Below, one piece after another: positions 32,157 through 41,979 of a DNA stretch of 64,000 nucleotides. Positions within the stretch are counted from its first letter, which is position 1; each line of letters opens with the position of its first letter. The notes beneath the pieces were generated by a model that was not told the DNA's origin, ran no database searches, and saw only the letters and a list, made by a program, of their open reading frames with translations. A program made the translations under genes and the position numbers. Source of the stretch: Chrysopilus asiliformis (lineage: Eukaryota > Arthropoda > Insecta > Diptera > Rhagionidae); contig OZ035962.1 of NCBI GenBank assembly GCA_964034945.1, forward strand, positions 83,163,942 to 83,227,941, in the 5' to 3' direction.

Positions 32157-34233
32157 TGTTGTGTGCGTTTAGAGGTTAGTTTCATTGGAACCCACTCCTC
32201 ATATGGGTCGAAAGAAAATTCTCTTCACTTAACAGGTTGCACGACCCACAATTCTATCGCCTTACCTCTCCTGCTAGGCACGTAAATGTTCGTTGCCGGC
32301 TAAGGCTCGTCGGTTTGGGGTGGGAGATCTTGCAAGGGGGTAAAGGCCACTCCAACAAAATAAAAAAATAAAACGTGCCTTCGAAATTTAGCTATGAATT
32401 CCCATCTATCGATTTCAACGAACACAAAAAAAATAAGGGGAAAATGACTATTCAATTAGATTAAGCAGAAAACTGAGTTGCGGATTCTACTTCGATCGAT
32501 GGATCAAGTCCGGAAGCCGACCGGATCATGCTTCTCTGCCCGTCCCAAGGTAGTTTCCCCTACATCACTCTCTAACTATAACGACTTAACCTATCATTTT
32601 GGATTCCTCGCGCACTAGAATTTGTTTTTCTTCTCGCTTAGACGCCATAAAGGATTTGGACGTTTTAGGTGCCCGAGGGATTCCTACTAGAGCCTGAAAC
32701 TTTCAACGATTCCCCAAAAGAACAAACACGGTGATTAACATGAACACCTGATACAAATGTTTATTACAATTTAATATGAACAGCTAGTGTACATCCTAAC
32801 AAACTTATATTTCTGTGAAATTGTAACAACCTTGAGTTGTTGTACATTTGGTTATTAAACTTAAAAATTAACAGACCAATTCAATTTTAATATAAAATTG
32901 AATTTTGTAAGTGCCGCGTTCTGATTTTTGGCATGTAATATCAAATTAGAAAAATTTATATACCTCAATTTAGCAAAATTTATAGGTTAATTAGAAAAAT
33001 TTATATATCAATTTATATATTAATTTAGAAAAATTTATAGGTTAATTAGAAAAATTTATATATCAATTTAGAAAAATTTATAGGTTAATTAGAAAAATTT
33101 ATATATCAATTTAGAAAAATTTATAGGTTAATTAGAAAAATTTATATGTTTCGACTATGTTCGGTAGCAGAAAATCGTGATAATTAGATAATAGAGAAAA
33201 TTACTTACGCAACTATCCTCGGTGCCCGCTTCTGGCGTTGTGCACAGCGCTAGATGATGGCTAAACTGAAACGGCTCAAACCTTGCGAAATTTATCAAAT
33301 TTTCTGCTACGACTATTACAGGATTTCACGATTTTTAAAAATAAGGACCTAACAGTCGACCGTTTGTGATACTTCTGTTCCGTCTTTTCGTTTCACGACC
33401 TTTGGTCTGAAGACTACCGGAAACTGATGCGACGACTTCGCTGGGCATTAACGTTAATTTTCTCCCGGCCCTCCGCGTTGTTGAAATTCGGGTCCGGTCT
33501 GCGAATTTATCTCACCAAAAGCTGAGGGAGTCCTCTGCTTAATATAAAACCAGGACGTGGACCTGGATCAACCTCCGCCCTTACAAAGGCGGGATACTGC
33601 TTGATGCGGTTTGCCCGTATCTTTTTTTATTCCGGCTACCGATGGCTCGGATGTTTAGCGATTTCTGCGTTGGCAATTATGGCGTAGAGATCTTTATATG
33701 GTGTTGCGGAATAACTCCCTACTAAGGCGATGTGATCATCCGCTCACCCTTTGCAAAAATGCGGTCGGCGTTCGGTCTGCGCGGCTGGGGGGTAATATCT
33801 TTTGGCGCTTAATACGATGAGCAGCCGAACACTCGACCGATGAAAGATTTCCCCCTTTGTTTATTAGATCCAACGCACTCGCTTGTTTTAATTTTTGCTG
33901 GAGATTAGCATCACACGGTATCTAAAAATTTTGATTGATACACGATGAGAACTATTGCGAATCACATGGTCAATCACCAAAAAAAAGGAACGGGGTCTCT
34001 TACCTAACGTGTGGTTGCTCCGGACTTGTTTTCCAAAATGATGCATTTGGATTTGATGGAGCGTAAGTCAGGGACGGTCCCCCCAAAATAATTACCCCAA
34101 AGAAAAGGTACTCTACTAAGGTCACTAATTGACTTAAAGTGCTAATCGTTTGGGCTGTTCAACTTTAACCTTTATTTTTAATTTTATTTATTATTATTTA
34201 AACTGAGCAAATTCAAGATTTGACCACACAACA
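32157..34233 (-). repeat. 3' LTR of the Ulysses-like element
   Basis: 2077 bp. Contains a tandem array of about 43-bp units (TTAGAAAAATTTATA plus TATCAATT or GGTTAA) at roughly 32946-33150, kept identically in the other LTR. The rest is mid-GC without coding frames. Confidence 0.95.
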
Positions 34234-34383
34234 GGGCAAAAAAAATGACTGCGACCGCGTCGGACAATATTTTTGAAAAAAGTGGTCAACCTAAAAATTT
34301 CGAAAATTATTGCGTCACACCCTTCAACGTGGGGCTGACCCACCCTGAGACAATATTCTTGGTCTAGCCGGGCCTAAACCTTG
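34234..34383 (-). other. region between pol stop and 3' LTR
   Basis: On the element's strand the bases next to the LTR read CATTTTTTTTGCCC, which is pyrimidine-rich. The expected polypurine tract is not visible at the LTR edge. Confidence 0.6.
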
Positions 34384-37300
34384 CTAAAGACGTAAATCTT
34401 TAGCGTGGTAGACTCCTAAAACTTTACCTTGCAGATTTTCTATTTTATAAAGATTTTTGCCAACTTTGCTGTTCACTCTACATTTTACGAATTTTTTACA
34501 AAGTTTGGCATTCAGGCCTTTAGTAGCGTCGCTGAGCACAAAGTTGCGACGATAAATTTCTTGTCCTGGAGCAAATGTCCTGTTTCTGGCTCGGAGATTA
34601 TACTTCTCCACGGTTTTGTCTTGAGATTCTTGCAGTCTTTTATACACGTTTGATCTAATAACATTCATCTTGTCGGTACCCATAAGAAGACGTGTGTGGC
34701 CGTCTAACAGAGAACTTAGTTTCTTTAAAAGTGGGTATTCTGATCCGTGGCATATCATATTGTTACCGAATAGAACTTGATACGGAGAGGCACCGATTAC
34801 AGTGTGGATAGAACTTCGGAGAGACATCATGATGTAATCCAAGTTACTATCCCAGTGTCTTTGATCCTCTCCTAGATATGTTCGGATTGCCGCGAGAATA
34901 GATCGATTTAGTCTCTCGGATGCATTTGCTTGCGGAGAGTATACGGCAGTTCTAATGTGTTGGATTCCATATGCTTCCAGAAACTTCTGAAACATGGATG
35001 ACGTAAATTGTTTTCCGTTGTCGGAAATGATTTGCTCAGGGACTCCAAACGTACTAAAAACTTCGTTCAAGATTCTTACAACCGATTTAGAATTTGCGTT
35101 ACGTAGCGGTTTTGCGAAAGGAAATTTACTATGGTGATCCAAGACTAAGAATAACACGGTATTACCATTTTTGGATCTGGGATACGGGCCTAGGAAGTCA
35201 ATGTATAGCTTTTGCCATGGTCTCATTGGCAAGGACATTCGACCTGTTTTGGGTTTCATGATGTAATTAGGTGCCTTACATTCTTTGCAGTCTTCACACT
35301 CCTTTAATGCGTTTCTTACTTGAGTGGACATATTGGGCCAAAAGTATCTCTGCTGCAGTCTGTGTAGTGTTTTATTAATCCCCCCATGCGAAGCTTGAGG
35401 CGATTGATGAGCCATAATGATCAAACCCTGGGTTAGCCCCGACGGCACCCATAACTTCCAAGTTTTATCCTGTTGTATAGGATCCCCACGGTAAGGACTT
35501 GTCCTTTTGTAGACGAACCCCTCTGACTCTTGTAAATCAGGTAATTTATCTTGGTTCGCTTTTATAGCTTGAATAAGGTCTTTGTATTCTTGTGAATTGA
35601 ATTCATCCGAATTCAAGTCAACCTCGACTATTAACTGATTAGGAATGTGGTCAATCTCCTCTACATAAGCTCGAGACAGGGTGTCCGCCACTACATTCAT
35701 GGAACCTTTCCTATGCTGGATTTCGAAATTAAATCCTTGGAGTTTGAGGCTCCATCTGGCCAATCTTCCATTTAAGTCTTTTTGATTCATTAACCATCTC
35801 AAACTCGCATGGTCCGTAATCATGGTGAAGGGGTGACCTTCAACGTATGGACGGAATTTTTTTATACTTATTATCGCAGCTAAGCATTCCAATTCTGTCA
35901 CGGAGTACTTTTTCTGCGTCGCTGTTAATTTTTGAGATATATACGATATAGGTCTCTCGTCTCCTGCAGCGTCTAACTGAAAGAGCACTCCCCCTATGCC
36001 CAGATTGGAAGCGTCGCATTGTATGTAAAAATGCTTTGTGTAGTCCGCATGCACAAGAACGGGTGCGGATGTCAGTGCTTTTTTTAGCTTCTCAAACGAC
36101 TCTTCTGCTTCGGCCGAGAATGTGAATTTCTTTGATCGTTTTAAACAGTCTGAAATTGGCGCTGTGAGACCGGAAAAATCTTTAATGAAACGACGGTACC
36201 ACCCCGCCATCCCCAGAAACCGGCGTATCTGTTTTGGAGTCTTTGGTGATGGAAATTTCGAAATCGCGGAAAGCTTTTCGGGATCCACTTTCAGACAACC
36301 TCCTCCAACTATGTACCCCAGGTATCGGAGTTCTTTAAAACAGAACTTCGATTTCTGTAGATTTATGGTTAGGCCCGCCGCTCTTAGGAGTCGTGCTATC
36401 TCTCTAAGTAGTTCTAACATCTCTTTGAAGGTAGGGGCGATTATTAATAAATCGTCTAGATACACTAAGACCTTTTGACGCAGCTCATTTGGTATTACTT
36501 TATCCATTAGTCTTTGTAGTCTTTGGGACGCGTTGCAAAGACCAAAAGCCATAACCTTATAATGATATAAAGGACGGCCAGGAATTGAAAACGCCGTTAA
36601 CTCTTTAGAATCTTGGCTGAGGGGTACTTGCCAGAAGGCATTTTTAAGGTCAACGCTACTAATAAAAATTGTATCGTCCAGTCTGTTCAATAACCCTTCG
36701 ATGTGTTGTAGAGGATATGCGTCCTTTTTAGTGACGCTATTGAGTTTGCGGGAGTCCAAACATAACCTATTTTTACCCGGTTTACGTACTAACACAATTG
36801 GGGAGCTCCACGCACTGGAACTTTCCTCTATAACTCCCATTTTCAACATTTCATCGATCTCATCGTTCATCATGCGCTGCATAGCAGGGGAGACCGGAAA
36901 GTGTCGTTGTTTAATCGGCTTGGCATCACCGACATCGATGACATGTTCCTCTAAATGTGTCCGTCCCAGTCCTTCTTTTTCATAAGAGGGAAACAGTTCT
37001 TTTACTTCTTGAAGTTTTTTTGTTTGATCCTTGTTCAACTTATGTAAATTGGGATCCGAAATTTCAGAAGGAGCGATTTCCGCGATTAGATGAGGCGCGA
37101 CTTGGAACACTTTCCAAAAGTTCACCCCGAAATACAACGCATGAGTTAACGATGGAACAACATAAAGGTCAATGTCTTTTGTGGTGTTTTGAAATGTAAC
37201 AGGTACAGTGATTTGGCCAACAACCTTTTGATTTTGACCGTCTGCTGTCCTTATTGAGCTTGGGAATCCTTTAAATGGCAATTTATTTACGTTGAGAAGA

Positions 37301-37734
37301 TCTAAACCTGGCTTGCCAATGCAACTTATTGTCGCTCCGCTATCTAGTAAGCCGATCATCTCTGTATGGTTGATCAGCACTTTAGCATATGGCCTTTCGT
37401 CTTTTTCTCGGTTAAAGATCATCGTTGATATTTCTCGTCGCAATTTTTTTCGTTGGCGAAATTTTTCCCTAAGCTTACGTATGTAATCTTTGGGACCCGA
37501 AACATTCTTATCATCTGCGAATATTTTTTTACGTGCTGATTCATAACTTTTTAGACGTTCATGTAAGGAGAAATTGAATTCTGTTTGGGTTGAGCTATTT
37601 CTAAATTTATTTTTCAATAATGTGATACTTTTTGTGTTTGAGGCAACTGTTCTTAAGACTTTTCGAGAGATTGGGTTGTGGGCCGAGCATTCACTGTTAG
37701 ATTCTCGGCCCTCCGGCGGTTTTCCGGACGACAA
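34384..37734 (-). CDS. pol: Ulysses-like Pol polyprotein
   Basis: An unbroken frame of 1116 residues that opens after a TAA and overlaps the end of gag by 82 nt in the -1 frame. It has no ATG at its start, so it is translated by frameshifting. Aspartic protease GLLDSGATIS lies near residue 129. The reverse transcriptase has LDSRKLN and YLDDLLI near 426. RNase H has YIQCDASN near 572. The integrase has an HHCC finger near 775-815 (H..HGG..CEDCKEC) and the DDE core (YIDFLGP near 846, SDNGKQF near 903, the Glu of ANASERLNR near 938). It replicates and integrates the element. All checked motifs are intact. It ends 150 nt before the 3' LTR and there is no env frame after it. Confidence 0.95.
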   Translation of the reverse strand: MSSGKPPEGRESNSECSAHNPISRKVLRTVASNTKSITLLKNKFRNSSTQTEFNFSLHERLKSYESARKKIFADDKNVSGPKDYIRKLREKFRQRKKLRREISTMIFNREKDERPYAKVLINHTEMIGLLDSGATISCIGKPGLDLLNVNKLPFKGFPSSIRTADGQNQKVVGQITVPVTFQNTTKDIDLYVVPSLTHALYFGVNFWKVFQVAPHLIAEIAPSEISDPNLHKLNKDQTKKLQEVKELFPSYEKEGLGRTHLEEHVIDVGDAKPIKQRHFPVSPAMQRMMNDEIDEMLKMGVIEESSSAWSSPIVLVRKPGKNRLCLDSRKLNSVTKKDAYPLQHIEGLLNRLDDTIFISSVDLKNAFWQVPLSQDSKELTAFSIPGRPLYHYKVMAFGLCNASQRLQRLMDKVIPNELRQKVLVYLDDLLIIAPTFKEMLELLREIARLLRAAGLTINLQKSKFCFKELRYLGYIVGGGCLKVDPEKLSAISKFPSPKTPKQIRRFLGMAGWYRRFIKDFSGLTAPISDCLKRSKKFTFSAEAEESFEKLKKALTSAPVLVHADYTKHFYIQCDASNLGIGGVLFQLDAAGDERPISYISQKLTATQKKYSVTELECLAAIISIKKFRPYVEGHPFTMITDHASLRWLMNQKDLNGRLARWSLKLQGFNFEIQHRKGSMNVVADTLSRAYVEEIDHIPNQLIVEVDLNSDEFNSQEYKDLIQAIKANQDKLPDLQESEGFVYKRTSPYRGDPIQQDKTWKLWVPSGLTQGLIIMAHQSPQASHGGINKTLHRLQQRYFWPNMSTQVRNALKECEDCKECKAPNYIMKPKTGRMSLPMRPWQKLYIDFLGPYPRSKNGNTVLFLVLDHHSKFPFAKPLRNANSKSVVRILNEVFSTFGVPEQIISDNGKQFTSSMFQKFLEAYGIQHIRTAVYSPQANASERLNRSILAAIRTYLGEDQRHWDSNLDYIMMSLRSSIHTVIGASPYQVLFGNNMICHGSEYPLLKKLSSLLDGHTRLLMGTDKMNVIRSNVYKRLQESQDKTVEKYNLRARNRTFAPGQEIYRRNFVLSDATKGLNAKLCKKFVKCRVNSKVGKNLYKIENLQGKVLGVYHAKDLRL
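37653..37734 (-). promoter_or_regulatory. gag/pol -1 frameshift window
   Basis: Pol is in the -1 frame and closed upstream of 37734, so the shift must occur in these 82 nt. No textbook heptamer is present. The nearest candidates in the gag frame are G GAA AAC (37719-37725) and the C GAA AAG close to the gag stop. Neither has three identical first bases. Confidence 0.6.
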
Positions 37735-39557
37735 TTAGTGCAATTTGGTACTCTCACTTCTGGTTTCCCACATTTGAAACAAAATAGATTGCGATAAGAC
37801 GCTGGGCAATCTCGAAAAGAATGGCCGGGCGTTTTGCAATTCCAGCAATTAAATTGAACTGTTTCATTTTTGTTTACATTATTGTTTCTCATTGGGTGAT
37901 TAATTGCGTCAACTTGCGGAGTGTCTTCTTCGCTATCTGAAGCAAGTTCTATTTGGCACACTTGCCGCTTTAGGGGTGGTTTCGAAGATTTGAAACCGTA
38001 CATATATGTAGCCCGTTGAATGACATATCGTTCAGCTTTTCGGCATGCCTCCCTTAATTGATCCAGAGTTTGGAAGGGATGGGAAAATACCAGCTGTCCT
38101 ATTCTATTGTTGACGTTATCCTTTATAATGTCAATTAGATCAAGGTCAGGGATTGGATTTTGCATTTGTGAGTGAAGCGTCGTAATTTTATCAAAATATT
38201 CGTCGAATTTTTCACTCGCTTCTTGGCGCGTCTCATTGATCAACCGGTAGAGTTCGCGGTCTGATAACTTCGTGAATTTTTTTGCCAATCCCTCTTTTAG
38301 AATTTCCCAGGTTATATTTGGACGATTCTTAATAAACTTCCAATACCACGAGTCAGCACTTCCTGAGACCAAAAGGTGGAAGTTGTCCACAATTTGTGCG
38401 TTTGAATGATTTTGACTCTGAGCTAATTTTTGGACACGGAAAATGAAGTCTTCGACGGTCATCGTCGTAGATGTACCATCGAAGTTTAGCCTCCATTTAT
38501 GCATATTGCACTGTCTATTGGATCTATGGTCCCGAGTACTATTTTGGTTTTGAACTCTCGAAACCTCTTCGGCTGAACTTGGGGAGAAGGTATCATAGTT
38601 ATCTGGTGAATGAGAAGTATGATTGAACCTGTTGTGAAAACCGCTAAGTGGTTGGTGATGACTTGGATAAGATGCTCGAGCATCCCGAGTGTGCTGATTA
38701 TTGTGATCTCCCAAACGGAGTTCAATCATTTCCTCTATCATATTCACGAGATCTCGATCTTGTTTGCCCCGTTCTTCCTCATAATATTTCTGAGACCTAT
38801 TATCCCTAACTGTTCTGGCTCCATGGCTTGGCAAGGATTGTTTTCCTTGAAAGTTTTTGCTTCTGTAGGATCTTGCACCAGGAGATTTTATATTAAATTT
38901 TGCTTTCACTACTTCTTCTAACAGGGAGACTAAATGATCCCGATCGCTATTTGTATTCGGGTCAGGAATGGGTTGAGAATTTTCTCGTTTATTTTCATGC
39001 TCCATGTATTGTTTCTTTTCATAAGTGGCAGTTAGCCCTTTGGCTGCTTTTAGAACTTCTCTAAGCGAAAGTGAGGGCATTCTTTGTTCTTTGGGATACG
39101 CTCCTAAACCGATGGTTTCGTTTACCGCCCCTAAAGGTTGGGAGGAAAAGCTAACTTTTTTTGGTTGTTCCTGATTTTTGTTCGAATTTTGAACATCACT
39201 AGAAGCTTCTAAAGTTTTGCGTATAAATTCACTCTCGATCTCTTCTGATACACCGCCCCTACGAGTTTGTTCCGAACTAAGTGGCGTTCTAAAATTGATC
39301 GCTCCCGCTCCTTCTTCTGGGGCAAGATCTTCATCCTTGCCACTCATTCCGTGCCGGTGAAAACGCGCTGAATAATTTCCATACGAGGAAAATACTTGTT
39401 TTTCTTTGTCCATTTTGGACTTAGTGTCTTCGTCCGAATCGCTACTCGGTTGTCGATCTTCGGTGTTTGGGTATGGCGAAAAGGATAATCGCTTTCCCCT
39501 TCCTCGACCTGCTGCTTTCGCTGATAAGGCTTTTAGTTGCCTTCGAGTAACCGGCAT
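37653..39557 (-). CDS. gag: Ulysses-like Gag
   Basis: 634 residues from the ATG at 39557. The N-terminal third is polar and disordered-looking with basic patches. The middle (about 355-500) holds a Ty3/Gypsy Gag capsid-like segment with 'WRLNFDGTS', 'FIFRVQKLA' and 'FDEYFDKI', including the usual Trp and aromatic positions. A zinc knuckle CWNCKTPGHSFRDC lies near residue 571, with a second Cys-rich segment CFKCGKPEVRVPNC after it that lacks the standard His spacing. Gag forms the particle and packages RNA. The last 27 codons overlap pol. Confidence 0.9.
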   Translation of the reverse strand: MPVTRRQLKALSAKAAGRGRGKRLSFSPYPNTEDRQPSSDSDEDTKSKMDKEKQVFSSYGNYSARFHRHGMSGKDEDLAPEEGAGAINFRTPLSSEQTRRGGVSEEIESEFIRKTLEASSDVQNSNKNQEQPKKVSFSSQPLGAVNETIGLGAYPKEQRMPSLSLREVLKAAKGLTATYEKKQYMEHENKRENSQPIPDPNTNSDRDHLVSLLEEVVKAKFNIKSPGARSYRSKNFQGKQSLPSHGARTVRDNRSQKYYEEERGKQDRDLVNMIEEMIELRLGDHNNQHTRDARASYPSHHQPLSGFHNRFNHTSHSPDNYDTFSPSSAEEVSRVQNQNSTRDHRSNRQCNMHKWRLNFDGTSTTMTVEDFIFRVQKLAQSQNHSNAQIVDNFHLLVSGSADSWYWKFIKNRPNITWEILKEGLAKKFTKLSDRELYRLINETRQEASEKFDEYFDKITTLHSQMQNPIPDLDLIDIIKDNVNNRIGQLVFSHPFQTLDQLREACRKAERYVIQRATYMYGFKSSKPPLKRQVCQIELASDSEEDTPQVDAINHPMRNNNVNKNETVQFNCWNCKTPGHSFRDCPASYRNLFCFKCGKPEVRVPNCTNCRPENRRRAENLTVNARPTTQSLEKS

Positions 39558-40712
39558 TTATGAAAGTTCTCGAATCTCAGACTTCTGAATGGGCAAGGTT
39601 TGAAAGAATGATCTCAAAGCTTCTATGCTGAGAAGTTGACTTTACTACTTGATTTTGTTATTGACTACTAGATTTACTTCTTCTAACCGAGTTCGGAATG
39701 AGGGGGTTATCTCTTTTGACCCTTACGTGAAAGAGCGTAATTTATACAAAAAGGTATATATATATAATCCTAAAATCCTGAAGGCAGTTTAAAATGCCGA
39801 ATCTAGATCAAAACGCTGATCCTTATAATTAATGACAAAACCTAAAATAATCTACACTCAAGACTTATCTGTCTAAACGTATAAGCAGACCAATGTCTAA
39901 TAGTTAACTTCTGCCGCTAAATGTTTCGCACGCAGTATTTCAAAAAAAAACTTTCAAACTGTTATAACAACAATTTTTTTTTTCGATGTGTATGTGTCTC
40001 GGTTGACACCTCCCATTCACGTTTTTCAATAGCGGAATACCGCGTTGAGCTTGACCAAATGAATCCCTGAATCCTTATTAAAGATTCGATTCGAATTATA
40101 TTTTATTTCTAGGTGAATAAATATTTGCGGACAAGGAAATATTTTAATTATATATCTGTGAGTTTTATCACACGCAATTTGCGACTAATATGATTCTATG
40201 TATCTATGTATGTATACTCTGTGACACCGTAGAGCATTAATTACTGCTTTACCGTGTGCTTTATTAATATTTATTTATGTGTATATTTCATAAATTTAGG
40301 AGTGATGTAAGGTACTTCTTTCCCGCTGAAGGTTCAGATTAGCTAATATAAAATAACGTAAACTGATTAAACAAAATGACAAAATGAAATTCAGCATGGA
40401 ATTTTAAGCTTTACTATTGATGTCTTAATAAACAATTCGTAGAAAAGATACCCATTTCGTACGGCTTTATTATAGACTTAAATTAACACTTCTTTCTGAG
40501 CTTTGTTCATCACACAATACTTATCGACTGAAGTTAATGTGAGAACCGAAGTTGACTAGAAGTTTCTTAGTATCTTGCCAGCTTAGAGACAGACGCTCAA
40601 TCAGCCTTGCTGACTGCGGACTTCTCTACTAACCGGAGAAACTTGTACTGAAATGAACTATTTGAAATGCTCACTAAACGTCCAGACAGCTCTCCATGAT
40701 AACCACGGACAG

Positions 40713-40720
40713 GACAGGAT
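40713..40720. repeat. left 8-bp target duplication (GACAGGAT) of hAT-like element 2
   Basis: Identical GACAGGAT follows the element at 41766-41773. Confidence 0.95.
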
Positions 40721-40931
40721 CAGTGTTGCCATTTTGACCGTTTTCCGGTCAGATTTGACCGGACTTTGTTAAATTTGACAGGAGAAAAAATGAAAATCCG
40801 GTCGACCGGATTTTTAACCGGAACTGAATGTGTTTTCGACCTTTTTTAACAGTTTTTTAATTGGGAAACAAATAATATATTATCAACAATATCAATTTTC
40901 GTAAAAAAAATGTTCACAGATTGAACGCACC

Positions 40932-41206
40932 CTTTATAATTTCTGTGGTAATTTGCCAAAACTTGATAACTAGATTTTTCAAATTTTGAACGGAGCAATT
41001 TCAAAATTTAAAAAAAATATGACATGATCAAATTTTTAGTTTGTTCGTTAATTAAACATTTATTTTAAACGTTAATTTAAACTTTAAAATAACCAGCCAA
41101 AGAAAAGTTTTGTCATGTCATTTTTTTTTTAAATTTTGAAATTGCTCCGTTCAAAATTTGAAAAATCTAGTTATCAAGTTTTGGCAAATTACCACAGATT
41201 TATAAG
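40932..41206. repeat. inverted repeat with about 95-bp arms
   Basis: The left arm (about 40932-41027) reads 'ctgtggtaatttgccaaaac' onward and the right arm (about 41111-41206) is its near-perfect inverse. They are separated by about 80 bp of AT-rich sequence. Confidence 0.9.
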
Positions 41207-41292
41207 TGGAAATTGGAACTTTTCGGGTTAATGCAATTGTGAATCATAATATTTCCGATAGTGAGGATGATTAATAAGTTTTAACAGTTAAT

Positions 41293-41416
41293 ACCCGAAT
41301 TATAAGAGTAATTTCATCTCGACAAAAGTCATTCTACGTGTTGTTCGTTGTTGAAAAGCACAAACAACAAGTAAAATGACTCTTGTCAAGATGAAATTAC
41401 TCTTATAATTCGGGTA
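41293..41416. repeat. long hairpin (foldback repeat, copy 2)
   Basis: Arms at about 41293-41353 and 41363-41416. The outer stem ACCCGAATTATAAGAG and the inner CGACAAAAGTCATTCTACG with TGTTGTT have the same layout and stem length as the hairpin at 3294, while many outer bases differ in both arms together. Confidence 0.9.
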
Positions 41417-41963
41417 CATATTATGTAAGTTATAATATATTTCTGGAGATCTTTGTTTTTTTATTTACTATTATTTGAAAGAATTTGTTTTAATGTTATT
41501 TTTTAAAAAGAATTTGTTAATTTGTTTTTGTTATTTTTTGTTAAGACGATTGTACCTAAATAAAATTATATTTCTCCTTATATTTTAGTTTTTAATTTCT
41601 ATGTTATTGTTATCAGAAATGTCGTTTGCGTGGGTTTGACCGATTTTTTGGCCGGATCTAACACGCTAAAACTTTTGACCGTTTTTTCTGACAGGATTCA
41701 ACAAAAAAAAATCCTGTCAAACGGTCAAATTTGACCGGATTCATATTTTTGAGTTGGCAACAGTGGACAGGATGCGTCTGTAAAACACTCAATTTCATTC
41801 ACACCTGCTTGAATACAAAACAAAATTGAAGTTGGCTGACAATTTGGCTTCCGAATTTGATGTTTTCTTAGCTTCAAAATATATAATTTCTTTCCGCGCA
41901 TCACCTGATGTTAAGTGAGCGCTGACTTGGGTGTTATAAGCCTGTATCTAACTGCATTCAACC

Positions 41964-41974
41964 ATTGGGCGCCA
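41964..41974 (-). other. primer-binding site of the Ulysses-like element
   Basis: On the minus strand TGGCGCCCAAT starts 5 nt after the 5' LTR. TGGCGCCCAA is the start of the tRNA-Lys primer site used by several gypsy-group elements. The match beyond 10 nt is poor. Confidence 0.7.
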
Positions 41975-41979
41975 TTTAT

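Larger units (their letters stand above)
40721..41765. mobile_element. hAT-like non-autonomous element 2 (1045 bp) nested in the LTR element
   Basis: Termini CAGTGTTGCCA and, inverted, CACTGTTGCCA are typical hAT ends, flanked by the 8-bp duplication GACAGGAT. Subterminal regions are packed with GACCGG/CCGGTC words. The interior holds a large inverted repeat (40932-41206) and a foldback hairpin (41293-41416). No transposase frame, so it needs a transposase supplied in trans. Confidence 0.93.
39558..41963 (-). other. leader of the Ulysses-like element
   Basis: About 2.4 kb without coding frames. 40721-41765 is an inserted hAT-like element. Without it and its duplicated target the leader would be about 1.35 kb. 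Confidence 0.75.
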
